A DNA stretch of 64,000 nucleotides from Microglena sp. YARC (GCA_022414725.1 CM039465.1:25979056-26043055); one strand, 5' to 3'; shown: positions 52,452-63,704, numbered from the stretch's first letter. Notes: generated from the letters alone by a model not told the origin. Translations and numbers: made by a program.

Positions 52452-52610
52452 TTAACGCTTTCCACCAACAACCTGCTTTCCACGGCCAACGTTTTGTGCG
52501 ACCTTGGCGGCGGGGGCCTTGGAGTTACCGGCCTTGGCCTTGGTCTCCTTGGCCTTCTTGGCGCGATCCTTCACCTCGCGGAGGGCGGCGTCGCGGGTAG
52601 CCTGGCGGAC
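52452..52610 (-). CDS. RPL24: RPL24 exon 3 (stop)
   Basis: 52 codons plus TAA, acceptor TATGTTCCCAG; Lys/Ala-rich helical tail ending 'VVGGKR'. Confidence 0.95.
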   Translation of the reverse strand, partial: VRQATRDAALREVKDRAKKAKETKAKAGNSKAPAAKVAQNVGRGKQVVGGKR

Positions 52611-55600
52611 CTGGGAACATAGAAAAAGGCGGGCGATTCAGTACAGGAGGAATCAACACATGTTTCACATGCATGAACGACCTTGAGGGCAGAGCCCTTA
52701 TTAAAGCGGGTGGGGGTGCTCCCTGGGTCCACCCCTAACCCCCTGGTTCTGGACACTCTGGGTTATATGACACAGTTGACAACACTTAACACTTCCAAGA
52801 GTTGCCCAGCGGACCTGATAAAAAAGAGAACGCCTGGAGGGGCGTGGCGTTGGGGTACCCTTCCGTACGCGTACGCCAAACCTAGGGAAAGTCACCATGG
52901 ACCTGATAACATAGAAGACTCACTTAGCCCACCCATTAGGCCATCCCAAGACTGTAAAAACATGATTAAGACTGATAGGCCATGTAACTAAGGATAGGGA
53001 ATATGATCTGACATCATGTCATCATTTGAAGTTGCTTTCAGACTCAAGCTAAAACAACTGCTTCCATATGGTGGCAACTATATGATATCATATGATATCA
53101 TGAACAGGTCTGCTCAATCTCTGATGGTGTGATTTTTAAAACCCCTACATGTAACCAGAGCAGTGCATAAAACTGGCATACCCCTGGACTGTCCTGCATG
53201 CTACTGTATTATTGCTCCGCAACAAGGACGATAATTGCAAAAATAAATTATCACTGGAGCACAAAACTCAGGGCCTCCATCGGTAAATCGTTGTTTGGAA
53301 TTCAGTTCATCAGTTCTCTTTTCTTTTCAGACTCTCATGATATCATGGTTGGGCGGGTCCCTTTAGCCTATCTGGATTCCCCTAGACTGTAACAACTGAC
53401 AAATACACATGCGCACTGCTGTCCTACCCACACCCAGGCGAATGCTCTAAAAACATTGCTTGGGCTGACTGTGGTCTCATGACAGAAATGAATAAATGGT
53501 ATAATGACATAACCGTCTAAATGGTCTAATGCCATAAACTACTTATGGTCGAATGATTTAAATGTGTAAAAAGCTTTCATTTTATTAACAGGCCCACACG
53601 CCCTCTTCGCCCGTCCCTCAAAGGGACTCAGGGGCTTCACAAATCAAATTGAAGTGGAGGAACGAGTCGCACGCTGCGTCACGAGCGACGCGGGAAATTG
53701 GCAGAGAGTGTTGGCTATCAGAGCGACAGATGTCAACAGAATCGAGTGCAGCGAACCAAAGCCAGGGGTTTTAAAAAAGGAAACCGAAGACAGGTAGGGC
53801 CATGGGCTTCATGTGGTGGCATGGGCAGAGGGACTACACAGTGCCCCTGAGGGTAAAAAAACAATGAAGCAAAAGCAAAAACGAGCAAAAACAAGCTTAA
53901 GCAAAAACAATAGAGCCCCTTACCTCAGGCTTCTCAGCCCTCTTCCTCTGGAGGAGCTCCATGGAGGCACCGACGATGGAGCGGGTGGCGTTCTTGCCGT
54001 TGTTACGGCGCTTCCTGCGGGTACCCTCGGACACCTGCACACATGGAGGCAGTGATGGAGTTTAAATTTGAAATTCGAATGACGCAGTTTGAAAAGTGGA
54101 AAGTTAAGGAGCAGGTGGCGTTCTTGCCATTGGGTCAGCGCTTCCTGCGGGTAACCTCACCTGCAAATTTGCAGACTGTGACGGCATTGGTGAAATGATC
54201 CAGAGGAAGAGGGCTGCAATAAGGGTGTCTGGGCCCAATCGAACTAGCTGAACATGCTAGAACTAGCTTTAGATCCCATTCCCTAAGCCCAACACTGACC
54301 ATTATATATTCCGATGTCGGGTTGCAAGCAAAATAAGCTAGTGCAATAAGAAGAATGAACAGAGCAGGTAAGCGCCCAAGGTGCTTATATCCTGGTTGGC
54401 AATCTTATCTGAGTTGACCACATGAATGTTGACACTAGAATGTGTTAGAATCTATCGCACTATACCAAAGCACCTGAATAAACATCTGATCAGATGCACT
54501 CCATTCAGGTGTGCTTGGTACACATAGCATATTGTGTGGCAAGTTTCATAACACGGTATAACATTTAACAATGTTACCCAAGTCATGTTTTACTACCATT
54601 CCAGTGATCTCTCTAGGTAATGAGGTATGGAGACAAGGGAGTAGTGCTAGCATTTGGCAGGGCTTTTTGTCCTTTTTATAGAGGGGATCTTCTAGTAGCT
54701 TTCAGGATTTGGTCCTTAACAAGGGTGGGGTCTAGGTAGTGGTACAATAAGGGTCGCCGGAAGGGACGCATCAGGAGGTTGTCAGGGTAGATGAAGTTTG
54801 AGCCAAGACGGGGTCCCATGTAACGATCGCTTTAAGTAAAGGGAAGAAAGCTGACATTTGAGTTTGCTTGAATGAGTAGATTACACCTGGGAATGGGTGC
54901 TATGAGTGATGTGCACATGTCTGCTGTAACTATTTACATCACCTGAAGTGTGACCAAGCTTAAAAAGCTATTCCAGGCCCAATACACCTTGCCCTCGCCC
55001 CACCCCACCCCACCCCACACACCCCTACCCCCCACATGCCACACACACACACACAATCCATCTTCCCCACACACACACTTGCACCTTGCAGCAACCAAAT
55101 CCCACTATTACTTTTCCATATGAAATCACACCTGGCAAACAAGGCTGAACACACCTGCTAGTCCATAGCTTTCCTCTTCAGCTATGGGCAACAGCATCCA
55201 GGCAGATACTTTGACTGGCTATTCAGGCAAAACAAATACAACATATCGTACTGTAGATGCGATGGTGTGACTTTGTACTAGGTTCACTGAAATTAGTGAG
55301 AATACTCGCAACCACGTCTACAATGCACACAGCAGTAGGGAACGGCAGTATGGTATCATATGATTGCTACCTAGGCCCCCGTTTTGGCCTAAACTTCTGC
55401 TACCATGAGACTCCACTACACTGAGACTCCACTATACGGAGACTCCACTCCACTCAGACTCTCCTATACCCCCCCCCCCACCACCACAAACACACACACG
55501 GGTCCCAAATCACACAATTCGCCACCTGGAACCCACCCTCAGGCTACCCAGTCCAGGGCAATTAATAATCAGGCTACCCAGTCCAGGGTAATCAATCATC

Positions 55601-56425
55601 AGGCTACCCAGTCCAGGGCTTTAATCCCCACTACCCATAGCGATCGCTACTTAGGACCCCATTTTGACCAAACCATTCACTACCCTGAGAATCTACTATC
55701 CTAACCCCCCAGGGTCCTTACTCGCCCAAATCATCCAATTCACTACCTGCAACCCTCGAAAGGCTCCAAATCCTTGATTACTACCAGAAGACACCCTTTC
55801 TAAAGCAGCAAAGTACTCAGACCCAGTCCTTACCCCTGAATGCATCACCACTGCCCTGGCCTTGCTCTCCCACAATGGCATGGCAGACCCATGTGATAAG
55901 ATTCACCATCTGTTGGATTCAACCTAGGTGATACAAACCAGTAGGGTATGCCCATCCATGAAACACACTTTGTTCAGACTTCCATCAGAAGGCTGTCCGT
56001 ATCTAAACACAACTCTTGCTCATGGGTACCAGAGGCGCTGACAGGGCATGCCTCACCTGATACACACATCTCCGACCTTCATGCACAAATACTTGAGCTA
56101 AGAAATGCCCTCCAAGCTGAATTAGTATCAGACTACTTTTGAACTAAGTACTGCATTCCCTTGCCCACACTCAAACCCAGTGCAATTCGAGGCAGTACTC
56201 CTCACCACTCCACCCCACTCAACCACCCACCTGATCCTTCTTGTGGGCCTTGCGGTAAGCAGCGGTCCAAGCAAGCTTGGCGGGCCTCAGCCTGTTGTTG
56301 AACAGGGACCTGCATTTCTTGCTAAGGAACAGGAACTGCTGTCCGTCGATGCGGACGAACACGACACCCCTACCGGGGTAGATCCTGAGACCGCTGAAGC
56401 GGCAGAGAGTTGTCTTTAAAACCAT
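52452..56425 (-). CDS. RPL24: 60S ribosomal protein L24 (eL24), complete
   Basis: Three exons (56425-56231, 54034-53924, 52610-52452), all phase 0, give 154 residues, close to the usual length of about 157. eL24 is a cytosolic large-subunit protein near the subunit interface. Hallmarks: '[19 protein letters not shown]' at the N terminus, '[16 protein letters not shown]' ending exon 1, '[20 protein letters not shown]' in exon 2, and the C-terminal 'VVGGKR'. The ATG is fixed by the conserved 'MVLKT' start. Exons 2 and 3 use strongly C/G-ending codons (AAG, GCC, CGC), as expected for high expression; flanking DNA does not. Introns are 1.3 and 2.2 kb. A copy of the exon 2 5' edge lies upstream at about 54105-54165. 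Confidence 0.96.
52790..52925 (-). repeat. Weak copies of RPL24 exon 3 acceptor
   Basis: GCGGACCTGATAAAAAAGAG (52809) and CATGGACCTGATAACATAGA (52897) resemble the real boundary GCGGACCTGGGAACATAGAA (52605-52624). They lie upstream of the exon in transcription order. Confidence 0.45.
53235..53400 (+). mobile_element. SINE-like element, copy
   Basis: Starts TTATCACTGGAGCACAAAAC, contains GGTAAATCGTTGTTTGGAA and GGGCGGGTCCCTTTAGCCTA, ends CTAGACTGTAACAACTGAC. It lies in RPL24 intron 2 in the opposite orientation. Confidence 0.62.
53924..54034 (-). CDS. RPL24: RPL24 exon 2
   Basis: 37 codons, acceptor TGTGTGCAG, donor GTAAGG; encodes the basic 'RRKRRNNGK' stretch and ends 'KRAEKPE'. Confidence 0.95.
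54105..54165 (-). repeat. Copy of RPL24 exon 2 5' edge
   Basis: CAGGTGGCGTTCTTGCCATT and CAGCGCTTCCTGCGGGTAAC match exon 2 in inverted read, followed by an acceptor-like CACCTGCAAA. Located upstream of exon 2 in transcription order. Confidence 0.75.
54170..55160. other. RPL24 intron 1, no recognised feature
   Basis: Non-repetitive sequence except AC-rich tracts at 55000-55080. No exon or RNA gene supported. Confidence 0.4.
55160..55250. mobile_element. Hairpin (MITE-like) element fragment
   Basis: CATAGCTTTCCTCTTCAGCT, ACAGCATCCAGGCAG and TATTCAGGCAAAACAAATAC resemble the 5' half of the 59290 copy. Confidence 0.5.
55535..55625. repeat. AGGCTACCCAGTCCAGGG repeat
   Basis: Three copies of AGGCTACCCAGTCCAGGG separated by ATTAATAATC or TAATCAATCATC. 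Confidence 0.85.
56231..56425 (-). CDS. RPL24: RPL24 exon 1
   Basis: 65 codons from ATG to donor GTGGGT, containing the conserved L24e domain. Confidence 0.95.
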
Positions 56426-56429
56426 ATTG

Positions 56430-58595
56430 GATGAAAACTGCGCATAGATTGAGAAATGGCAAGGAGGGATCAATCAGGGGGGGCAGGGGGGGGGCTAGAT
56501 ATGGCATTGGCACTTCTTCAGCGCGGATTTTATCGTCAGACCGGTAGGGGTATGGGAATCTTGCACAGTGCGCTAGGATAGATGCGCAAGTGAATGGAGG
56601 AATGGCAAGCATGGGGGCTACCAGCCTTCGGACGCTCAGGCCATTTCTTACTCGAATTCGGCGGCGGTACAATCAACTATTAAGCTTTGCTAATGCTAGT
56701 AGTGGCAATAAGGCAGCCGTGCAGAAAGTGAAAGTGAAAGTGAGGCCGACGCGAACAGCGGCGAGTTGACACGGGGTAGGTCGCGACAACAGACTCCTCT
56801 ATCAATCGCGCAACTTCGGCTCACCTTTGCCCGTCCAAATACGAAGAGAGAGATGGTCGGTCTGCGCAGTCTATAACGCGTACTGGCTGTTTGGCGTCGT
56901 ACTTCATTGTACTGCAGTTTGGGCCCCATTGGGCGTAGTCCCCCCCTGGCGCAGCGCAATGCGATTGAAGAAATGGCGACTTCAAATGGCAACTTCTTCA
57001 TCTAACGACTTTCCGACTGCCGCATACAGGTTCCTATACTGTGCTTCTTATTTAAGTCCGAAGAAGTATAGTGCGGTACCAGTATTCAACAAGCTATAGC
57101 TGCCTTGCGTGTTACACAGCTACTTTGGCACCTACAAGTCGTATACCGGTATGTTCAAGTCCAGGGGTGGAACTGGGGAATTAGGCCTAAGGGTCAATAC
57201 AGTTGCCTGTCCTCAATATTCAAGATAATTCAGAGGGCCTGGATACCGTTACCCTGGATTATCAAGCACTGTAACCTCTTTATTGTGACCTCGTCCTCTG
57301 CGAACACGTAATGATGGACTTGGCATCAAAAAAAAAACTATCCTACAATATTTTAATCATTGAACTCAGAATGTTTCATCGCTCGTCTTTTATTCAATTG
57401 TTGTACCGGTATACATAACCTCGTACAAATCAAATGGTCCATGATTCTCTGTGAGTTTGGTTCTCGGCATTGCTTGTTTTTAAGGATTTGGGCCTAAACT
57501 TCAATAATCGACAGTGCTCGGTGCCCAGGTCTGGGGTTTAAGGAGATGCACGCTTTTGCTTAAAGTCTGGCTCAACCAATAAACTCATGTATCAGTCATA
57601 TCTAGAGGTTGGGTTTGATTTTTTTTTTTTTAATCGACCCGCGTTGGGGGAAGATACTTTAATGGAAGGATTGGCGGTCAAATACCTGAATATCCGAAAG
57701 GCTGCATCGAAACCATCCAGGTTGCATGTTAAATGTTTTTCGGGATTTCCAATACACAATTTAAAAAAAATGCCAAAAGCGGTGGCCAACCAATCTCTGA
57801 ATAGCTAAAAGGGTTGGCCTGAATTCGAAATACGGTACGATAATAACTAAATATGCAAATCAGAGGCGGTGGCCTATGAACCAGATAGAAGTAGAACCTG
57901 ACATCTGCAAGTCTTTAAACTGACTAACAGGGTACTGCATGACGCGCGCTAGCGTGCAAGGTTTGGTAGCGCGACTGCGATCGCAATTTCTATGCAATTA
58001 AAAAAAACTCTGGGCGCAGCGCGCAGATTTCTGTTTTCAGTTGAGTAAAAAGCGCAACCTAAAAGGAAGCAGTTGCGTCGACAGCTCAACCCAAAACGAC
58101 AAAAATGAGTACCCTGCTGCCTTAACCGCTCAGTGAGTGTGCTCCCTGGTTTAAGTGCTTTTGTAGGGACGAATACCGGTAATAACAGCAACGCACTTGG
58201 AGCCCAACCAAGCTGTTAATATTCTTTGGCTTGGCTGCAATTTTGAAATTTCAGTCCGCCTGGATCTTACCTATCCCATGTCATTCTAGTGGTGCCAATA
58301 CTAACCGATGCCAACCAATGCTCGAGCCAACAGTCTGTGACGACCAATACATGAAGAATCGTGCATGCCGCTGCTCCAGCCAAGCCACCACTCTACCAGT
58401 CGCTCGGAAACATTAGGTATCGCACGTGACCAATGCTCCAGAATCCGAAAACATATATCAGACCTGAGAAAACGATGGCCAAATTCGCAAATAAACATCA
58501 TAAGCGTGCTAAGTGCGATTAATCGTGTAAAACGCTGGTTCTTGGCGTTCAGAGAAGAGGTATATATGGTAGATAGTGGGATCCACCTATCTCCA
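56430..58595. other. Upstream region of RPL24 and intergenic DNA
   Basis: The first several hundred bases must contain the RPL24 promoter, but no specific element was recognised. Homopolymers occur at 57329 and 57621. I see no exon that I can support in this stretch. Confidence 0.4.
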
Positions 58596-58599
58596 CGGT

Positions 58600-58750
58600 G
58601 ACATACGTATGTATGCATGTTGTTACAATCCAGGGGTAGGCCAAATAGGCTGGAGGGGCTTGCCCAATCGTGAAAGGGGCTAAAACGAAAAAACACTAAT
58701 GCTCTGGACTCCAAACAATCGTCGTACTGATAGGTGACGTACTGAAATAA
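58600..58750 (-). mobile_element. SINE-like element, inverted copy
   Basis: Read on the minus strand: ends GGATTGTAACAACATGCATA after GGCAAGCCCCTCCAGCCTA. An ACATACGTATGTATG tract marks the tail side. Confidence 0.6.
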
Positions 58751-58959
58751 GTTACAGTTGGGGATTGACCTTGAGTCGTAGCATTACTGTACCCTTGTGA
58801 GATATCCAGTTGTGCGTAAACAAAACACAATGGAAGACCCCTCCACATCTCCTGGAAGTTGGGGATTGGGCTTCTCTTGGGACAACACTGGCCTGCCTGT
58901 GGCAATGTAACGTAATACTTCCAACATTCTTGCATACCATGGCTTACTGGCTCAGCAGG

Positions 58960-59150
58960 GTACTTCAGGAGGACCCCCAGCTCTGCTGCGTGAGACTCAA
59001 CCATTTGTTTAGCCTGCGTCCAACGTCGCAACGGACCCTACCTTCTGGTCAACGGACCCTCCCCACGCTGCGTCTGGTGACGCAACAGACCCTTCGGCGT
59101 TGCGCCTGCGACGGAGGACGCAGCGTCCTGAACAACCCTGTGGCTCACAC
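58960..59150. repeat. CAGACGCAAC-family repeat, inverted
   Basis: Contains CAGGAGGACCCCCAGCTCTG, CGCTGCGTCTGGTGACGCAA and GCGTCCTGAACAACCCTG, the reverse of motifs in the 47331 array. Confidence 0.7.
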
Positions 59151-59289
59151 AATGCTGCGATTAACAGAAGACACTGCAGCATCTGAAATTCTAGCAAACG
59201 CTCAACAGCACCCCCACCCTGAAATACTCCAATAAAACTCACACCTCGCTAGGTACATGACAACACGGATGCTAGTAAAGTGGTAGTTC

Positions 59290-59500
59290 TGTAAGAGGGA
59301 GCAGCATAGCTTTTCTTTCAAGCTACGAGAAACAGCTTCTAGGCAGCTCCCCTGGCAGGCTGTTCAGCCAAATCACAAGCAACATAGTGCACCTGGAAGC
59401 TGGCGTAACCAGCTTTCTAGAATTGCAGAAATTTGAGGGTATATCCCAGTGGCTTGCTCAGGGAGCTACCCAGAAGCTGCGAAGAAAAGCCAAAAAGAAA
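59290..59500. mobile_element. Hairpin (MITE-like) element, copy 3
   Basis: Best-preserved copy. The left end CAGCTTCTAGGCAGCTCCC and right end GGGAGCTACCCAGAAGCTG are near-perfect inverted repeats. Internal CAGCCAAATCACAAGCAACA matches 28382-28401. No ORF. Confidence 0.65.
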
Positions 59501-59517
59501 AGCCCTAGGGAACCGGA

Positions 59518-59936
59518 ATGGCAGCTCTTACTACCGTACTACCATACACAACTAAATTTAAAATACGCAAGCTGCTCCGTGAAAAAAGATACCATACGTC
59601 CAAGGACATCATCAACGTAAGTTTCGTGGCAATGCGCCGTGTGTTTTCAGACACTCTTCCATCTAAACCAGAAACTGGAGCTGACATGGGTGGTGGTGGT
59701 GGTGGTGGTGGTGGTGTGCTGTGGTCTGGTGTGGTGTGGTGGTGGCGGTGGTGGTGGTGGTGGTGTGGTGGTGGTGGCTATGCGCGGTGTGTTTTCAGAC
59801 ACTCTTCCATCTAAACCAGAAGCTGGAGCCGACACACCAGGCGCCATGGCGAGTGTCTGGCAAGTGTCTCTCACCAACAAAATCTAGAGGCTGCGTTGCG
59901 GAACTGCTACAATTTTATGGCCTAACCTCTTCTTAA
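59518..59936 (+). CDS. Candidate small two-exon gene, function unknown
   Basis: Exon 59518-59616 (33 codons) ends at a consensus GTAAGT donor. Exon 59799-59936 (46 codons with TAA) follows acceptor GTGTGTTTTCAG. They join in phase 0 to 78 residues, 'MAALTTVLPYTTKFKIRKLL' through 'KSRGCVAELLQFYGLTSS'. A copy of the second exon's acceptor and first 37 or so bases lies upstream at 59637-59690, the same edge duplication seen at undoubted exons, which supports the boundary. An in-frame stop lies upstream of the ATG; earlier exons beyond an acceptor cannot be excluded. No family recognised. It converges on the GATA gene with stops 57 bases apart. Confidence 0.45.
59637..59798 (+). repeat. Acceptor-edge copy and GGT satellite
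   Basis: GTGTGTTTTCAGACACTCTT at 59639-59658 duplicates the acceptor at 59787, followed by (GGT)n to about 59777. Confidence 0.85.
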
Positions 59937-59992
59937 TTTCATAAGCTTTATCAAATACTATCCGAATTTGATCACCAATCTCGCAGCCCCCT

Positions 59993-60291
59993 TCACTCCT
60001 CGCCATCAACACCCTCATCATCATCATCGTCTTGTCCAACAGCCCGTGTGAAGGCAGCAGCCTTTCTGGCGGCTTTTCGCTTAGGTCGATTCCCTGCTTC
60101 AACTGCCGCTGCCACCTCTTCCTTGATACCATAAGGATCCCCCTCCTCGTCGTCGTCCTCATCGTAGTACTCGCCTTTCTGCTTGGTGGTGAAGCGATTT
60201 GAACCACTAGCACCGCGGCCTGCTTTGCTCGGGTTGTGGCCACGGCTGCTCCTCTTCACTCCGCGCTGCTTTTCCCTTCCATAGCGCACAC
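59993..60291 (-). CDS. GATA protein last exon
   Basis: Two leading bases, 98 codons and TGA. Acceptor TTTGATTCGCAG. Starts 'VRYGREKQRGVKRSSRG', the basic tail that follows GATA fingers, and ends in an acidic stretch. Confidence 0.88.
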
Positions 60292-63192
60292 CTGCGAATC
60301 AAACACAAGAGAAGACGATGCGGAGGTCAGATATGCTGATAGGGAGATATGAGGGTAGGGTGATATGCTGGTAGGGAGATATGCGGGTAGGGAGATATGC
60401 TGATAGGGAGATATGAGGGTAGGGTGATATGCGGGTAGGGAGATATGCTGGCAGGGAGATATGATGGTAGTGAGATATGATGGTAGTGAGATATGCTGTT
60501 ATGGAGATATGACGCGAGGGAGATATGATGCTAGGGAGGATCCCATATGAATAATTTAACACCCTATATGCATATTCAAACAACCCATATGCATCCCATA
60601 CGCATATTCAAACACCCTATATGCATCCCATATGCATATTCAAACACCCTATATCCATATTTAAACACCCTTTATGCATCCCATATGCATATTCAAACAC
60701 CCTATATCCATATTCAAACACCCTTTATGCATCCCATATGCATATTCAAACACCCTATATCCATATTCAAACACCCTTTATGCATCCCATATGCATATTC
60801 AAACACCCTATATCCATATTCAAACACCCTTTATGCATCCCATATGCATATTCAAACACCCTATATGCATCCCATATCTATAGTCAAACACCCTACATCC
60901 ATATTTAAACACCCTTTATGCATCCCATATGCATATTCAAACACCCTATATGCATCCCATATCCATATTCAAACACCCTATATCCATATTTTAACACCCT
61001 TTATGCATCCCATATGCATCTTCAAACACCCTATATGCATCCCATATGCATAGTCAAAGATCCCATCCCCCTTCAGCAATTGCTCTACCCTCGTGCCCGG
61101 AGATTTCCAGGTGATCAGACCTATCAGTACAATGGAAGAGAATCATGTACCTATCCAGACCAATTGCTCTACCCTCGTGCCAGGAGATTTCCAGGTGCTC
61201 TGACCAATCAGTACACCAGAAGAGAATCATGTCCCTATTCAGACCAATTGCTCTACCCTCGCGCCAGGAGATTTCCAGGTGCTCTGACCAATCAGTACAC
61301 CAGAAGAGAATCATGTTCCTATCCAGACCAATTGCTCTACCCTCGTGCCAGGAGATTTCCAGGTGAGCAGACCAACAAGTACACCAGAAGAGAATCATGT
61401 TCCTATCCAGACCAATTGCTCTACCCTCGTGCCAGGAGATTTCCAAGTGAGCAGACCAACAAGCACACTAGTAGAGAATCATGCTGGGGTTCAGTTAATC
61501 AGTACTTTTTCTTTTTAAGCCCTTCCTGCGCGTTTGGGCAAGTCCCTTTAGCCTATTTGGCCTAACCCTGGACTCCAACAACATACATGTTTCTATCCAG
61601 TCCCCGCACACTTACCGCAAGCATTGCACAACGTTTTGGGACCTGCGGAGGATGAGAGAGATTACACAGGGTGTCAGGCAATAGTAAGGTTTTCTGGGGT
61701 ATGATGGGTGGGTGGGTGTGTGGGGGGGAGGGAGTGGGTGGTGGTGGTGGTGGTGGTGTGGGGAGATGGGGGGGGGGGGGGCAGCCTCCACCACCATAAG
61801 TTTTGGGCTCAACTATAGAGAAAATAAACAACCATTAGGATGTAATCGGGGATGCTCCTATCATTGATTCTTTGGGTTTGTTGTTTTCTCAACTTGCTTA
61901 CAGTTTTCAAGACTTATGCGTTTTACACCAAGCCAACCCTCCTCAAACCTGATATATTAGGGTGTAATATATTCATGAGTTATCAGGCAGGGTTTGGAAT
62001 TGGAAGCTCAGTGCAGAAGATTTCGAATGTCTATTGCCATTTTGTGTTTTAATATCGTACTCTCACCGCCCTCATGAACTGTCAGGTAGCCAGGCCCATA
62101 GGAGTCAAGCTAGCCCCCTTAAGTTAAAAGGATTAGAATGAGTAGCAAGAACACACATGAGGTCTAGGTCGATTCCCTTTAATTGTTGTCTTTATTGCCG
62201 ATAAAGAGATGGTAAATTGATAGTGGATGATGGCGACAGTATGGCATTGTTTTCTTCAGAAGGAATGAATAAATTGAAATTATGTGGATGATACCTTTTG
62301 TACAATGCAAATACCAGCCAAGTCCCTTTACAATCAGAAAAGTACATGCTAAGGCTCACAAGGCAACTGTTAGTTGTCACACCCCACTCTACTCACCCAA
62401 CTCCACCCACCCCACTCCGCACCCACCCCTCTACCCACCCCACCCCACTCCCTCACCCAACCCCCCCTCCACCCACCCACTCGAGACAAACCCACTCCAC
62501 ACAGCCCACAGCACTCATCGGTAGGACCTTCACGCCACTTGGGAGTTTGTGACGCCCCACACTCCACAACACGTGCCACTTTCCTCACCCTCACAGCCCA
62601 CTCACCTCACTCACCCACCCCACTCCCCTTTCCACACAGCCCACTCCCCTCACCCCACTCCCCCCACCACACTCACCGGTAGGACCCTCGCGCCACTGGG
62701 GAGTTTGTGTCGCTCCACACTCCACGCAACACATGCCCGGACCGCCACCAGGGACTCGCTGAGCAAGGATCTTCTCCTTGCTACCGACAACGGTATCAAC
62801 AGCAGCACGGGGTACCCCCGCTGATGGGGGTCGAGCTGAGCCCCCCCTAGAGCGCTCTTCCGCGTCGTATGCCTCCTCCTCCTCCTCCTCGTAATTGTCC
62901 ATCCCCCCCAAATCGTACTCGGGCTGGAGCTGGGGTCCGGGCATGAGCATCATACTACCAATACTGCCCCGTCCACTCATACCACCCAGCATGTCAGGCC
63001 CCCCGAGGGGTTCCCCTGCATCCCTGCCTGCACCTGCACCACTGCGGCCTCGATCCACCAAACTGCCCACCCCACCCTTGACTCCAAACCCCATGCCAGG
63101 GTCCAAAGCGGCTATGTCCAAGGATGTCTGAACATCCATGGGAGGGAAAAAGGCATTGGTGTTGACACCCTGGGGGAGGCCCTCGTTCAGAG
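59993..63192 (-). CDS. GATA-type zinc-finger protein (N terminus off window)
   Basis: Exons 63192-62677, 61642-61616 and 60291-59993 join in frame and give the C-terminal 279 residues plus a stop. The first exon begins mid-codon at a CGCAG acceptor, so an upstream exon is expected, perhaps beyond the right edge. Encoded order: a Gly/Met-rich region, a Glu-rich acidic patch, then 'CVECGATQTPQWREGPTG' plus 'PKTLCNACG' plus 'VRYGREK', a single C-x2-C-x18-C-x2-C finger with the plant-type 18-residue loop. Then a basic tail with a likely nuclear signal ('NRPKRKAARKAAAF') and an Asp/Glu-rich C terminus. The family binds WGATAR sites and regulates transcription in the nucleus. Copies of exon edges lie at 62517-62580 and 63340-63440. 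Confidence 0.88.
60310..60545. repeat. GGGAGATATGCTGGTA repeat
   Basis: About 14 copies of a 16-17-bp unit of the AGGGAGATATGATGGT type in the last GATA intron. Confidence 0.92.
60550..61065. repeat. CATATGCATATTCAAACACC repeat
   Basis: About ten copies of a 53-bp composite unit (ATGCATCCC, ATATGCATATTCAAACACCC, TATATCCATATT) with shorter variants. Confidence 0.93.
61070..61470. repeat. 84-bp minisatellite
   Basis: Five copies of a unit starting CAATTGCTCTACCCTCGTGC and containing GGAGATTTCCAGGTG and AGAGAATCATGT. Divisible by 3, hence open on both strands; not coding. Confidence 0.93.
61480..61592 (+). mobile_element. SINE-like element, 3' part
   Basis: Contains GGGTTCAGTTAATCAG, GGGCAAGTCCCTTTAGCCTA and CCCTGGACTCCAACAACATA, lacking the first third. 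Confidence 0.6.
61616..61642 (-). CDS. GATA protein 27-nt microexon
   Basis: Acceptor CATCCTCCGCAG, donor GTAAGT. Encodes 'PKTLCNAC', the second zinc-ligand pair, with split Gly codons at both ends. Too short for ORF-based prediction, but dictated by the family. Confidence 0.88.
61680..61785. repeat. GGGTGGGTG / GGT repeat
   Basis: Low-complexity G/T tract upstream of the microexon on the minus strand; there it is a CCACC-rich tract. Confidence 0.9.
61800..62370. other. GATA intron, no recognised feature
   Basis: Moderately AT-rich unique sequence in the intron between the two finger exons. No exon or element recognised. Confidence 0.4.
62370..62676 (-). repeat. CCCACTC-rich DNA with copy of finger exon edge
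   Basis: Minus-strand 62580-62517 repeats the exon end ('VECGASQTPKWREGPT') downstream of the real exon. Its donor is altered from GTGAGT to ATGAGT. Flanked by ACTCCCCTCACCCC-type repeats. Confidence 0.85.
62677..63192 (-). CDS. GATA protein exon with first half of finger
   Basis: 516 nt, acceptor TTTGCGCAG, donor GTGAGT. Encodes 'NEGLPQGVNTNAF', the acidic 'EEEEEE' patch and the first zinc-ligand pair 'CVEC'. Confidence 0.85.
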
Positions 63193-63204
63193 CTGCGCAA
63201 AGGC

Positions 63205-63445
63205 AGGGGAGGGTGGGTGGGTGAGGCAGGAGGGCGGGGGTGGGGGCAGTTTGTGTGTGTATTTGTATTTGTGTTTGTGTGTGTGTGTGTGTTGTGTGTG
63301 TGTGGGGGGGGGGGGGGGGGGGGGGGGTCCAAAAGCGGCCATGTCCAAGGCTGTCCGGACATCCATGGGAAGGGAAAAGGCATTGGTGTTAACACCCTGG
63401 GGAGACCCTCGTTCAGAGCTGCGCAAAGGCAGGGGGGGGGGGGAG
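63205..63445 (-). repeat. GT/poly-G satellite with copy of GATA exon 5' edge
   Basis: Minus-strand 63440-63340 duplicates acceptor TTTGCGCAG and about 85 bases of the exon ('NEGSPQGVNTNAFSLPMDVR'). (GT)n and poly-G at 63252-63327 separate it from the true exon. Confidence 0.88.
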
Positions 63446-63499
63446 GGGGGGTGGGTGAGGCAGCGAAAAGGGGGGGCATGGAGGCAGGGGAGCGGGGGC

Positions 63500-63552
63500 A
63501 GTTTGTGTGTATGTGTGAGTGTGTGTTTGTGTGTGTGTGTGTGTGTGTGCTT
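63500..63552. repeat. GT repeat
   Basis: GTGTGTATGTGTGAGTGTG tract. Confidence 0.9.
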
Positions 63553-63704
63553 GGGGAGTGGAAAGAGGCGGCATAAGGAAATTTCAATCACTGTTGAGGA
63601 GGGTGCACGCGATACAAGTCATACATAGGGATGTCAATATCGTACTGGTCCCCAGGATTATCGGGCGATATATCATACGATATATTGATATACTGTACGA
63701 TATA

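Noticed and set aside
57950..58200. Minus-strand 80-codon ORF in intergenic DNA
   Set aside because: No recognisable motif, no splice context, and length expected by chance.
60310..60545. Telomere-like GGGTAGG repeat
   Set aside because: The unit is 16-17 bp with GATATG; it does not match TTAGGG or TTTAGGG telomeres.
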